Below, piece after piece: positions 1 through 8,714 of a DNA stretch of 64,000 nucleotides. This DNA comes from Synergistaceae bacterium (GTDB lineage Bacteria > Synergistota > Synergistia > Synergistales > Synergistaceae): positions 37,695 through 101,694 of the forward strand of contig JAITOY010000047.1 of NCBI GenBank assembly GCA_031289775.1, in the 5' to 3' direction. Below the pieces are notes generated by a model, which worked only from the letters and a program-made list of their open reading frames with translations, made no database searches and was not told where the DNA came from. The translations under genes and the position numbers were made by a program. Every line of letters starts with the position of its first letter. The stretch's first letter is position 1.

Positions 1-430
1 GCGCGCTGTAGAACTGCTGTGACATGCGGTTGAACGACTCCGCGAAGTTCCCCATGAAGTCGATGTGCTGCGCGAAGTCGCCCGACGCCATCCTGTCCGC
101 GTGCCATGTGAGATGCCTCAGATGCGCCTGAAGCTCTTTGATGCAGCCGGCGATGAAGCCCCTGTGCGTAACCCTCAGCAAAATATTGCCCTGTGCGAAC
201 TGACGCAGCGCGTCGCGTATCATGTTGATGTAATCGAAAATGTTATTAAAAGTGTCGTCGTTCAGGAATATCTCTGGCGCATCAGGACAACGCGCGGAGA
301 ATAGGGCCTTCTTGATAAAATCCAGAAGAACCCTCGTCTCCTCACAAAGCGCGGCGACATCCTTTTTTTCCTGGCCAACAAGGTTCACAATGCTTTTGTC
401 GTCGCTAATCGCGTCACCGGACTGGCGCAT
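1..430 (-). CDS. Partial signalling protein (HAMP-like segment; C-terminus off window)
   Basis: The reading frame starts at an ATG on the minus strand at 430 and runs off the left edge, so only the first 143 residues are visible. No transmembrane segment is seen. The visible end, with the motif GDFAQHIDFMGNFAESFN, resembles the linker that precedes GGDEF or kinase output domains in anaerobe signalling proteins. A diguanylate cyclase or kinase is therefore likely but unproven. It lies 15 nt downstream of the V4R gene and is preceded by AAAGAG, so the two are probably co-transcribed as sensor and output. Confidence 0.6.
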   Translation of the reverse strand, partial: MRQSGDAISDDKSIVNLVGQEKKDVAALCEETRVLLDFIKKALFSARCPDAPEIFLNDDTFNNIFDYINMIRDALRQFAQGNILLRVTHRGFIAGCIKELQAHLRHLTWHADRMASGDFAQHIDFMGNFAESFNRMSQQFYSA

Positions 431-445
431 ACGTCAACTCTTTGA

Positions 446-979
446 TTACGCCTTGTCGACTGTAAACCGGCAGGTTCTGTCCCCGGTGCACCAACAGTCT
501 ATTTCCTTCACGTCGTAGGACTGGCCCGTGAAGGACTCCACCGCCCCGGATATGAAACCTTCGTCGTATTTGCACACCTCGTAGTCCAGCTCGGGAAGCC
601 CGGAGCAATCCAAGTCCTCGGCCACGCTGAGCACAAGGTTGCTCGCGTCGTCGTTTGCCTCCTCGACCCTCAAAAGGCCGATGTTGAAGTCGCGCATTTT
701 ATCCTGCATCAGCTTGACAAATTCGCTCAGGTCTTTTGCTCCCGAGATGAACCTGTCGTAGAACTCCCTGCCGGCGAGCTGCCCCGCCTCGTAGAAGACC
801 TGGTCGGCTACGTCTGTGCCGTATTTCGACTCGATGACGTCTCGGAATGTAAACTGCATCAGCCTGTAAACCTCGACCCTCGTCGAAAGGCCCAGGTTTG
901 GGCGTCCCTCCTCGAGGTCTCCTATGAGACTCCAGTGAAATTTATATTTTCTCGCGCACTCAGCGCCTGTTTCAGACAT
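446..979 (-). CDS. V4R (4-vinyl reductase) domain sensor protein
   Basis: A 177-residue soluble protein. The C-terminal half has the V4R pattern: the segment CKYDEGFISGAVESFTG, then DCWCTGDRTCRFTV at the end with several cysteines. V4R domains bind small molecules and often sit in front of signalling outputs. The N-terminal part (about residues 25-105) matches the helical region usually seen in such stand-alone proteins. An AAGGGAG precedes the ATG. The adjacent partial signalling gene supports a sensor role. The ligand cannot be inferred. Confidence 0.75.
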   Translation of the reverse strand: MSETGAECARKYKFHWSLIGDLEEGRPNLGLSTRVEVYRLMQFTFRDVIESKYGTDVADQVFYEAGQLAGREFYDRFISGAKDLSEFVKLMQDKMRDFNIGLLRVEEANDDASNLVLSVAEDLDCSGLPELDYEVCKYDEGFISGAVESFTGQSYDVKEIDCWCTGDRTCRFTVDKA

Positions 980-1008
980 GACGTTAAAACTCCCTTCTGG
1001 TATTGTCG

Positions 1009-2043
1009 CTATTTTCTGAAAGTCGATGTGATTTTGGCAAACTGCGAAAGAAAGCTATTCGCGTTTTTCACCGCTATACCTTCGAACGAATATGTTTTGC
1101 CCTCGTCAAACAGGACGGTCATGAAACCTTTCGCGGGTATCTTGCGCCTCACGGCGCCTCCGCTCGCCGTCTTCTGCGTCCTTGTCTCGTTTGTTTCCAA
1201 GTCGGCAGTCAACTCTATCCCCTGCAGTCCGCCTATGTTGACGTCCTTCTGGGTCGCTGCCTCAAACTTATAAGACGAGAGATATTTGGCGAACAAATCC
1301 GCGGCGAAATCAGGACGATCCGCTGGCTGTACATCCTGGTCGTGCGTCATGCTCATATAGATCGCGTCGGACGCCGCCTCGGCAATTGGCTTGCCGTCGA
1401 TTGTAAAATATCGCGTCCCAGCCACCTCGTCGACGAACTTAAACTCCGTGCCGCTCGAAGAGAGCGAGTACCCGTCGGCGTTGGCGGTCGTCCGCTGTTT
1501 GGGCTCCAATACCGCGCTGAGGATGGAGTTGCGGAGCGCTCCCTGCGCGGATTTATCGGACTCCGGGTAGTAACCGTAGATGTAAACAGAGAGGCGCTCA
1601 TTGCCAAGGACGAGCAGGACTACTCTCGTGTCCTCCTCCAACTCGTCTTTTTTGATGACGCTTCCGAGAACCAGTTTCGCCGGTTTTTCGTTCAACACCA
1701 CGTCGCTAATGTCCGATACCTTGACGCCATCGGCCTCGAGCCCCTCGCGAGTTATCGTTCCAGCTATCTGGGCGAACGACGCGCTTTTTTCGGATATGAC
1801 GTATCTTATGTTCCTCGACGTTATCTCGAAACCAGTGAAATCGGAGGATTGCCTGGAACCGGCCGGCGGGACGACCGCTACGTGCGTGCCGTTCAGAATG
1901 ACGTGCTGACCGGTCAGGACGTTGCTCTTATATACGGTGGAACCAGCAAAAACCGTGCCGGCGCCGAAGACGAGAGCCAAAAGGACAGCGAAGGCGCCCC
2001 TTGCCAATTTATCAATCGATGTCTTCGTCGTTGTTTTCATCAT
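1009..2043 (-). CDS. Secreted protein of unknown function (paralog of upstream gene)
   Basis: 344 residues beginning with a Lys-rich stretch, a hydrophobic core (AFAVLLALVFGAG) and a likely signal-peptidase site near VFAG, so export is expected. No catalytic motif is recognised. Residues about 45-165 align in pattern with the upstream protein: a 'G..V..VPP/IPA' opening, 'F.GF', a central lysine-rich 'GS..K..L' strand and 'GALRNSILSAVLE' near the end. Its ATG lies 32 nt inside the upstream gene, in another frame, which suggests translational coupling. The function is unknown. Confidence 0.7.
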   Translation of the reverse strand: MMKTTTKTSIDKLARGAFAVLLALVFGAGTVFAGSTVYKSNVLTGQHVILNGTHVAVVPPAGSRQSSDFTGFEITSRNIRYVISEKSASFAQIAGTITREGLEADGVKVSDISDVVLNEKPAKLVLGSVIKKDELEEDTRVVLLVLGNERLSVYIYGYYPESDKSAQGALRNSILSAVLEPKQRTTANADGYSLSSSGTEFKFVDEVAGTRYFTIDGKPIAEAASDAIYMSMTHDQDVQPADRPDFAADLFAKYLSSYKFEAATQKDVNIGGLQGIELTADLETNETRTQKTASGGAVRRKIPAKGFMTVLFDEGKTYSFEGIAVKNANSFLSQFAKITSTFRK

Positions 2044-2698
2044 CGACGATCACTCCTTCCTCGTCGCTCGACTTGACGAGATCGCCGCTCGCGAAGCGAG
2101 CGCTCATACCAGACAAATTAATATCGAGCGCCGACACTCCCCCGCCCGGCGTAACGACCATCGCTTCAGGCGTCTCGGTTTGCTCGACAATGACGCTTTT
2201 CAGCATCGCCTCGACGTCCCTCGCGGCGTCGCTGTCCCCGCTGGTAAAGATGCCGTTCACCACCAGCGTGTCATCGCCGTCCTCGAGGATCATTATCCAT
2301 TTCCCCCACCTTTTGTCGCCGTCTTTGTGCAGCGCCTTCAGGAGGAGGCCTTTTGACCCGTTGACTGTGATATCGCCTCTCGAACCAACCTCAACGCCCC
2401 TCGTCAGCAGGTTGGCGTCCGTGAAAACCCCGGATATTTCGCTGTACGGCGACTTTATGCTCGCTACAATGACTTCTATGGCTCGCTCGTCCGAGATGAA
2501 ACCGTTGAAACGCTCGCTCGGCGCCAGGTCATTTGCTGGTATGAAATATATGTTTGTACCGGGCGTCTTTGTGTGATTTGCCGTCAGCTCGTTCACTAAG
2601 TCCACGGCGGCTTCCGCGCTGGCCGCGATGAACGAAATAATACCGGCGATAAAAAGAAGTGCCGGCAGTGTTTTTTTATAACTACGCAGATCAAACAT
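2012..2698 (-). CDS. Secreted protein of unknown function (paralog of downstream gene)
   Basis: 228 residues with an N-terminal signal peptide (hydrophobic PALLFIAGIISFIAASAEAA) and a very acidic C-terminal tail (DDENNDED). The central region is similar in layout to the following gene, so the pair probably arose by tandem duplication, and the second copy gained an extra C-terminal domain of about 170 residues. AAGGGGG lies directly against the ATG. A TATAAT hexamer occurs upstream on the minus strand near 2755. No function is recognised. Confidence 0.7.
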   Translation of the reverse strand: MFDLRSYKKTLPALLFIAGIISFIAASAEAAVDLVNELTANHTKTPGTNIYFIPANDLAPSERFNGFISDERAIEVIVASIKSPYSEISGVFTDANLLTRGVEVGSRGDITVNGSKGLLLKALHKDGDKRWGKWIMILEDGDDTLVVNGIFTSGDSDAARDVEAMLKSVIVEQTETPEAMVVTPGGGVSALDINLSGMSARFASGDLVKSSDEEGVIVDDENNDEDID

Positions 2699-2795
2699 CC
2701 CCCTTTCAAGTATTTCGCCAATGGCGAAAAGATGCGAAAGTCATCATGCCTAAATTATAACACTATTATGCCGATAATCGCACCGACGTTAAAAC

Positions 2796-2860
2796 TTAAT
2801 CGCCCCGCGTCTTTAAATGAAGGAACGGCGGCCCGAGCCGACAGCCTCCCGGCGCGATGA
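2796..2860 (+). repeat. Possible degenerate dispersed repeat
   Basis: TTAATCGCC, AAATGAAGGAACGG and GAGCCGACAGCCTCCCGG follow the order of the repeat units, but with many changes. It lies upstream of the tRNA-Asn promoter. Confidence 0.3.
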
Positions 2861-2886
2861 AGCGCGCCCTTTTTTGGGCTCGATCC

Positions 2887-2914
2887 TTGACAGTCCGGGA
2901 AAATGTGTTAGCAT
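2887..2914 (+). promoter_or_regulatory. Promoter for tRNA-Asn
   Basis: TTGACA at 2887-2892 and TAGCAT at 2909-2914 with a 16-nt spacer, 20 nt upstream of the mature tRNA. Confidence 0.6.
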
Positions 2915-2933
2915 ACTCCACGTTGGGTAAAAT

Positions 2934-3009
2934 TCCTCGGTAGCTCAATCGGCAGAGCGGGTGGCTGTTAACCACTAGGTTCGAGGTTCGAGTCCTCGCC
3001 GAGGAGCCA
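2934..3009 (+). tRNA. tRNA-Asn (anticodon GTT)
   Basis: A 76-nt cloverleaf with acceptor stem TCCTCGG/CCGAGGA, discriminator G and encoded CCA. The D arm starts TAGCTCAATCGG, the anticodon GTT is at 2967-2969 in the loop CTGTTAA, and the T arm contains GGTTCGAGTCC. Confidence 0.97.
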
Positions 3010-3019
3010 GTAAGAATCG

Positions 3020-3056
3020 AGCGGTGAACGATTTCAGGTCGTACACCGCTTTTATT
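3020..3056 (+). terminator. Possible terminator after tRNA-Asn
   Basis: AGCGGTG (3020-3026) pairs with CACCGCT (3044-3050) across a long loop and is followed by TTTATT. The stem is only 7 bp, so it may be leaky and let transcription run into ileS. Confidence 0.4.
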
Positions 3057-3077
3057 CTATATCTAGGAGGTTCGTAA

Positions 3078-5900
3078 ATGCCAGAGGCAAATTCTTCGAA
3101 GGATTACAAGAACACCCTCTTTCTCCCCCGGACAGACTTCCCTATGCGAGCCAACCTCGCTGCCCGTGAACCGGGTTTTTTGGAGTTCTGGGAGAAAATC
3201 GGCGTCTACTCGAGGCTGGTAGGGGAGCGCAGGGGACGCCCTCCTTTTGTGTTGCACGACGGGCCTCCGTACGCAAACGCCAACATCCACATAGGTACTG
3301 CCCTCAACAAGATCCTGAAGGACATAATAGTCCGCTACAAGTGGCAGCGTGGATTTTTCGCGCCGTACGTGCCAGGTTTCGACACCCACGGAATGCCCAT
3401 AGAACACAAGGTTCTCAAGGACGCCGGCATCACGGCGGACTCGATAGACCCGGTCGAGCTTCGCAAAAAATGTGAGGAGCACGCCCGCAAGTACGTGAGG
3501 ATACAGACGGAAGAATTTATGAGGCTCGGAGTCTCCGGGGACTGGGGCAACCCTTATATAACGCTCAGGCCGGAGTACGAATCCGCCCAGATGGAGATAC
3601 TCGCCGGCATGGTCGAGCGCGATCTCGTTTACAGGGGCAGAAAGTCCATTTTCTGGTGCATAGACTGCGAGACGGCCCTTGCCGCCGCTGAGATAGAGTA
3701 CGAGGACGAGACGTCGCCGTCGATTTACGTCGCGTACCCGTTCCCGGACGCGTCGGAGCACTTCCCCCGCCTCGCTGGCAGAGACGTGAGCGCCATTATC
3801 TGGACGACGACGCCATGGACGCTCCCCGCGAGCCTCGCGATAGCGGTACACCCTGACTACGACTACTCGTTCTACGAGATTGGCGACAAGGTATATCTCA
3901 TAGCCTCCGGAATGAAGGAGGAGGTCGAAAAGGTCACTGGCCTCGAGTTTGGCGAGGAGCTTCTCACTCTCAAGGGCAAGGCTCTCGAGTGCATGAAGGC
4001 GACGCACCCGTTCTACGAAAGCCGTCGAATAGTGTTTGTCCTGGCCGACTACGTCACGCTCGACGCTGGCACCGGCTGTGTCCACACCGCGCCGGGGCAT
4101 GGAGCGGAGGACTTCGAGACAGGCGTCAGGTATGGCCTCGACATATATAACCCCGTCGACTCGAAGGGTTTTTTCTACCCCGATACGGAGCTCGTGGGCG
4201 GGCAATCGCTCGAGGACGCGTCCAAAACAGTGTTCCAATTGCTGGGGGAGTCCGGAAGGCTCATGGGCAAGATGAAGCTGACTCACTCGTACCCTCACTG
4301 CTGGCGCTGCAAGAAGCCAGTTATTTTCCGCGCGACGGATCAATGGTTCGTCTCGGTCGCGAAGTTCAGGGACGAGGTGCTCAGGTGCATCGACGAGAAG
4401 GTCGAGTGGGTTCCGTCGTGGGGCAAGGATCGGATCACGAACATGGTTCGCGACAGGTCGGACTGGTGCATCAGCAGGCAGAGGATATGGGGCGTGCCCA
4501 TACCGGCGTTTTACTGCTCCGACTGCGGCCGCGTGATTCTGACGCCCGACAGGGTTCGGGCCGTCGCCGAAAAGATAAAGGCAAAGGGCAGCAACTACTG
4601 GTGGGAGGCAGGGCCGGAGGAACTGCTCGGCGAGCTCGCTTTCTGCCCGTCCTGCTCAGGGCGCGGTATCGTGAAGGAGAAGGACATCATGGACGTCTGG
4701 TTCGACTCCGGATGCAGCCACAAGGCTGTGCTCGAGAACAGCGACGTCTGGCCGGACCTGCATTCGCCGGCGGAGATGTATCTGGAGGGCAGCGACCAGC
4801 ACAGGGGTTGGTTTCAGTCGTCGCTTCTCACGTCAGTCGCAACGCGCGGGACAGCGCCTTACAAAACTGTCCTCACTCACGGCTTCATAGTGGACGGATC
4901 GGGGAAAAAAATGTCAAAGTCGCTCGGGAACGCCATACTGCCACAGGAGATCGTGGAGAAGTACGGGGCGGACATCCTTCGGCTATGGGTCGCGTCGACG
5001 GACTACAGGGGCGACGTCAGCATAACTCAGACCATCATATCGAACCTCTCCGAGTCGTATCGCAGAATCCGCAACACGGCGAGGTTCCTTCTGGCCAACC
5101 TGAGCGGTTTTGATCCGAAGCGCGATACCGTGCCGCGCCCCGAGCTGGCTGAGGTTGACCAGTATATCCTCATGAAGTTGGCGAGAGTCGTGGAGAAGGG
5201 GACGGCCGAGTTCGACGGCTACGAGTTCCACCTGCCGATGATCAGGGTTCATCAATTCTGCGACAACGAGCTCTCCTCGTTCTACATAGACATTTCAAAG
5301 GAGAAGCTGTACGCGGACAGGGCGGACTCTCTCTCTCGCAGGGGCGCGAGATCCGTGATGTGGGAGGCGCTCTCCGCCCTCACGAGGATGATAGCCCCGG
5401 TTCTCTGTTTCACGGCCGAGGAGATATGGCAGGAGATGCGGCGCATGGATCCGTCGATAGAGGAGAGCGTCCACCTGGCCGCTTGGCCGTCCCCATCGGC
5501 CGAGGGCCTCGACCCGGACGTCCCTAAAAGGTGGGACAGGGTGATGGAGGCGCGCGGCGCTGTGAGCCGGGCCCTTGAAATTGCGAGAACGAAGGGCATA
5601 ATCGGTCACTCCCTCGACGCCGCGGTTCACGTAAATTTGGGCGAAAAATATGGCGACCTCGCGGAGCGGCTGACTGATGACGACTGGGAGACTATAACCA
5701 TAGTCTCGTCGTTCGAGGTAACGGACGTTCTTCCTAGCGCTCCCGTCAACCACGAAGACGAGGAGACGGGTCTCTCCGTCGCTGTGGATAAAAGCTCGGA
5801 CGAAAAGTGCCCCAGGTGCTGGAAGCACCGCCCTGAGGTAGGAAGCCGCGAGGTCTGCTGCCGCTGCGCCGACGCGCTCTCCGCTCAGGAGAAAGGCTAG
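3078..5900 (+). CDS. ileS: Isoleucine--tRNA ligase
   Basis: A class I aminoacyl-tRNA synthetase of 940 residues, the usual length for bacterial IleRS, that charges tRNA-Ile in the cytosol. The HIGH signature appears as HIGT at residues 71-74 after PPYANAN, and KMSKS is at 611-615. The CP1 editing domain lies between them, including the conserved TTTPWTLPAS segment. The C-terminus carries a zinc-binding CPRC...CCRC module at about 910-935. AGGAGG stands 7 nt before the ATG. It follows tRNA-Asn and shows no T-box leader. Confidence 0.97.
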   Translation: MPEANSSKDYKNTLFLPRTDFPMRANLAAREPGFLEFWEKIGVYSRLVGERRGRPPFVLHDGPPYANANIHIGTALNKILKDIIVRYKWQRGFFAPYVPGFDTHGMPIEHKVLKDAGITADSIDPVELRKKCEEHARKYVRIQTEEFMRLGVSGDWGNPYITLRPEYESAQMEILAGMVERDLVYRGRKSIFWCIDCETALAAAEIEYEDETSPSIYVAYPFPDASEHFPRLAGRDVSAIIWTTTPWTLPASLAIAVHPDYDYSFYEIGDKVYLIASGMKEEVEKVTGLEFGEELLTLKGKALECMKATHPFYESRRIVFVLADYVTLDAGTGCVHTAPGHGAEDFETGVRYGLDIYNPVDSKGFFYPDTELVGGQSLEDASKTVFQLLGESGRLMGKMKLTHSYPHCWRCKKPVIFRATDQWFVSVAKFRDEVLRCIDEKVEWVPSWGKDRITNMVRDRSDWCISRQRIWGVPIPAFYCSDCGRVILTPDRVRAVAEKIKAKGSNYWWEAGPEELLGELAFCPSCSGRGIVKEKDIMDVWFDSGCSHKAVLENSDVWPDLHSPAEMYLEGSDQHRGWFQSSLLTSVATRGTAPYKTVLTHGFIVDGSGKKMSKSLGNAILPQEIVEKYGADILRLWVASTDYRGDVSITQTIISNLSESYRRIRNTARFLLANLSGFDPKRDTVPRPELAEVDQYILMKLARVVEKGTAEFDGYEFHLPMIRVHQFCDNELSSFYIDISKEKLYADRADSLSRRGARSVMWEALSALTRMIAPVLCFTAEEIWQEMRRMDPSIEESVHLAAWPSPSAEGLDPDVPKRWDRVMEARGAVSRALEIARTKGIIGHSLDAAVHVNLGEKYGDLAERLTDDDWETITIVSSFEVTDVLPSAPVNHEDEETGLSVAVDKSSDEKCPRCWKHRPEVGSREVCCRCADALSAQEKG

Positions 5901-5984
5901 AACAGTGGGCCTCCACCAGCGCCTGTTCAGGGGTTGCTCCCCTGGTTGGCATGGGCGGGGTCTGCTGTTTTAAAATCAAACGTA

Positions 5985-6935
5985 ATGGAAACGCGCGCTT
6001 TCGACGTCACTGAAGGTCTCGCGGATCACAGGCTCGATTTTGTCGTCTCCCGTGAACTGGGAATCAGCAGGTCATACGCCCAAAACCTGATAAAAGATGG
6101 GCGTGTCACAAGCGGACAAGCGCGATTGAAGCCGTCCATCCGCGTCCGGGAGGGCGAGAGATACGAGATAGAGATTCCGCCCCCAGAGAAGCTGGATCTG
6201 AAGCCTGAGTATATTCCCTTCGGCGTCGTTTTTTCGGATCGGGATATAATCGTCGTAAACAAACCCGCAGGTCTCGTCGTTCACCCCGCTCCAGGCCACT
6301 GGAGCGGCACGCTCGTACATGGTCTTCTTTTCCGATTTCCGGAGATGGGCAACTTGAACGGCGTCGAACGCCCTGGCATCGTTCACAGGCTCGACGCCAC
6401 AACATCCGGCCTCATGGTCGTCGCCCGAAACGGTCTCGCTCAGGAAAAACTCTGGGGCGAGTTCAAGGCAAGAAGGGTCGGCAAGACATATATAGCTCTC
6501 TGTCGAGGCGAGCCGAGACATAAGATGGCTAAGATCGACATGCCGATAGGCAGGGATCGCGTGAATCGTCAGAGGATGACGACGGACGAGGATGGCCGTG
6601 AGGCCGTGACGGATTACGACGTGCTCTGGAGCAAGGGAGGATACTCCCTCGTGATGTGTGTCTTGCACACAGGCCGAACGCACCAGATACGAGTTCACAT
6701 GAAGGCGGTGGGATGCCCGCTCGTCGGAGACGAGTTGTACTCGCCCCGCAAGGCGGACAAAGAATTGCCGTTTGGAGAGCCTAGAGTTTTCCTGCACTCA
6801 TGGAGGCTCTCGTTCTCGCATCCGAGAACAGGAGAGAGGGTTTCGTTCAGGGCGGCTCTGCCCGCCGACTTGAAGAACTTTCTGGCGTCGCTTCGCGCGC
6901 GCATCTCCCTTTCTAATTCATTGTCAGATGCCTAA
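5985..6935 (+). CDS. RluD-type 23S rRNA pseudouridine synthase
   Basis: 316 residues. An S4 RNA-binding domain (about 13-60, LDFVVSRELGISRSYAQNLI) precedes the synthase domain. The catalytic motif HRLDATTSGL has its Asp at about residue 137. This family isomerises uridines in 23S rRNA. The open frame extends upstream to a TTG at 5934, but homologous sequence begins at the ATG at 5985, which I use. Few residues follow the conserved domain. The last codons and the TAA stop lie in a copy of the dispersed repeat of this window. lspA, often found next to ileS, is absent here. Confidence 0.88.
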   Translation: METRAFDVTEGLADHRLDFVVSRELGISRSYAQNLIKDGRVTSGQARLKPSIRVREGERYEIEIPPPEKLDLKPEYIPFGVVFSDRDIIVVNKPAGLVVHPAPGHWSGTLVHGLLFRFPEMGNLNGVERPGIVHRLDATTSGLMVVARNGLAQEKLWGEFKARRVGKTYIALCRGEPRHKMAKIDMPIGRDRVNRQRMTTDEDGREAVTDYDVLWSKGGYSLVMCVLHTGRTHQIRVHMKAVGCPLVGDELYSPRKADKELPFGEPRVFLHSWRLSFSHPRTGERVSFRAALPADLKNFLASLRARISLSNSLSDA

Positions 6936-6979
6936 AGGATAACGATTGAAAACCCGACAGCCTCTATGCTCCCAAATGG
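6919..6979 (+). repeat. Dispersed ~60-bp repeat, copy 1 (3' end of rluD-like gene)
   Basis: Contains GCCTAAAGGATAACGATTG and CCCGACAGCCTC, matching the copies at 12291 and 37658. Its left part encodes the last residues of the pseudouridine synthase, and the stop TAA falls within GCCTAAAGG. Confidence 0.7.
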
Positions 6980-7004
6980 AGAAATCCGTCTCGCGCGACA
7001 TCGA

Positions 7005-8651
7005 TCAGCTCTTCCTCAGCTCATTCAGCCACCTTCCCGGATCCGCCGCGACTGTCGAGAACTCCTTATATGTCACTTGAGCGAGCCCGCCGCCGGTTAT
7101 AGCCCTCACATGTCTCCGTTCAGTGTAATCGACACGGACGCGACCGTTCTCACGCGCCTTGCTGTGATACGCCGCCGCGGTCGCCGCTATTCCGATGGCG
7201 CGCTCGCGCGTCGTCTCGTCCGGCCTCGATGTGAAGCGCAATATCACGTGCGCGCCCGGCGCGTTCTGTGCGTGCAGCCAGACGTCATCGCCTCCGGCCA
7301 GCCGGAATGTGACGTAGTGGTTGCCCTTGGCGCTGAGGCCTACGAATATAGTCGCGCACTCTTCGATCTCGAAGCGTCTGTGGGGGGGCGGCGTCTTTGT
7401 CTTCGGCTTTCCTCGCTTTGTCGTGTCAGTCTCCGGCGACAGTTCGTCCATCATCATTGATATGGAAAACGCGTCCCCGTTGCACTCGAGCAGAACCGCC
7501 TGTTCCCGCAGTTCGTCCCTCTCCAGATACAGACGCGGCAGTATCTTTTGAGCTCGTCTCGCGGCCGCGCGTTTTTTCTTGTACTTGATGAAGTAGCGCT
7601 CCGCGTTCTGAGGAGCGTCCTTGTCGGGGTCGAGCGCTATCTTATGGATTATCTCGCCTGCCTCCGTCCACTCCGAGAGTTCGACCTCGCCAGCTCGTGG
7701 CGGTATCGACGCGATATTGGCGAGAATAAGCCTGCCATAAACCATAAGACGCTCCGCCGCCGAGTCATCCTCCAGCAGAACCTCCGCCTCTGATATTTTC
7801 CTGTCGTTGACCCGCGTGAGTTGATCGAGCCGCGCGCCAGTCTTTTTTCGCGCGCGCGCGGCATACCTTTCGAGAAGCGGCAGTATGACGCACTCGCGCG
7901 CCGCGTCCAGCGACGAGCCCGAGTCAAGGAGCGCCGCGCCGTCGAGAAGAGAGGGATATAGCGTCACATAGGCGCCGAGCTTTTGGAATACGACGTCTTC
8001 GAGGACAGTTTCCCCAAGGTAGGCAAGCGAACAGCGCCCGCCGTCGAACTGACGTTTTTTGAGCGCTTCGATCAACGGACGCCCTATGCCGGCGACGCCG
8101 TCGAGCTCTGCCGTATCCCACGTGAAACTCTCCGCCGAAGTCCCCGCAAAAGGAGGCGGAGGAACATATGGCCGCCCCGGAATAATTGTGCGGTATCTGT
8201 TTGCCTCCGGATAAATATGTTTGGCCGTCTCGATGATTTTATCCTCGTCGTCGAGCAGCATGAGATTACTGTACTTGCCAGAGGCCTCGAAAAGCAGCCG
8301 CCACGTCTGGTAAATGCCAGCGCCCAGGGCCCTGCGGAACTCCATCCGGAGAATCCTGTCATGGTTGAGCGCGCATGACCTCGTCAACTCGGCGCCGATA
8401 AGCCGGGATTTCACCGCGCCCCGCAGCGGCGGACGCGAGGAGGAGAGCTCGGAGAGGGCGCGAATTTCGTTCGGCATTGCCGCGCAGCAGCCGTAAAGCT
8501 CGGAGTCCCAGGAGAAAAATATTGTCCTGTCACGCGAAAAGACAAGAACGAGCCAACTGTCGCCAGACTCGGCCTTGCGAACCTTGCTCTCGGAAAACAC
8601 CCTCGAAATCTCGACCGACTGAGCCAAAACCAGCTCGGGCCCCAACGACAA
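7005..8651 (-). CDS. rqcH: NFACT family ribosome rescue factor RqcH
   Basis: About 548 residues, the usual NFACT size. RqcH binds 50S subunits that carry stalled peptidyl-tRNA and adds Ala tails. Visible features are an N-terminal NFACT-N domain with NHDRILRMEF (the conserved Asp-Arg pair), the YVPPPP loop, a helical middle section, and an NFACT-R domain near 415-500 with GNHYVTFRLAGGDDVWLHAQ. The frame opens at a GTG at 8669, but GGGGGCGG is well placed for the TTG at 8651 (start MSLGPELVLAQ). It converges on the pseudouridine synthase gene. Confidence 0.88.
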   Translation of the reverse strand: MSLGPELVLAQSVEISRVFSESKVRKAESGDSWLVLVFSRDRTIFFSWDSELYGCCAAMPNEIRALSELSSSRPPLRGAVKSRLIGAELTRSCALNHDRILRMEFRRALGAGIYQTWRLLFEASGKYSNLMLLDDEDKIIETAKHIYPEANRYRTIIPGRPYVPPPPFAGTSAESFTWDTAELDGVAGIGRPLIEALKKRQFDGGRCSLAYLGETVLEDVVFQKLGAYVTLYPSLLDGAALLDSGSSLDAARECVILPLLERYAARARKKTGARLDQLTRVNDRKISEAEVLLEDDSAAERLMVYGRLILANIASIPPRAGEVELSEWTEAGEIIHKIALDPDKDAPQNAERYFIKYKKKRAAARRAQKILPRLYLERDELREQAVLLECNGDAFSISMMMDELSPETDTTKRGKPKTKTPPPHRRFEIEECATIFVGLSAKGNHYVTFRLAGGDDVWLHAQNAPGAHVILRFTSRPDETTRERAIGIAATAAAYHSKARENGRVRVDYTERRHVRAITGGGLAQVTYKEFSTVAADPGRWLNELRKS

Positions 8652-8714
8652 ACTGCCGCCCCCTTTCACACAAGCGATATAATCAGGCGGCGTCTAATTC
8701 TAATTCCAAGCCCG

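Noticed and set aside
1003..2076. Long plus-strand open frame (357 codons) opposite the secreted paralogs
   Set aside because: It is the antisense of the coding frames with a signal peptide; the protein is Arg-rich, without domain or ribosome site.
3010..3077. T-box leader before ileS
   Set aside because: The spacer between tRNA-Asn and ileS is too short and has no T-box sequence.
3063..4343. Long minus-strand open frame opposite ileS
   Set aside because: Antisense shadow of a certain gene in GC-rich DNA; no recognisable protein.
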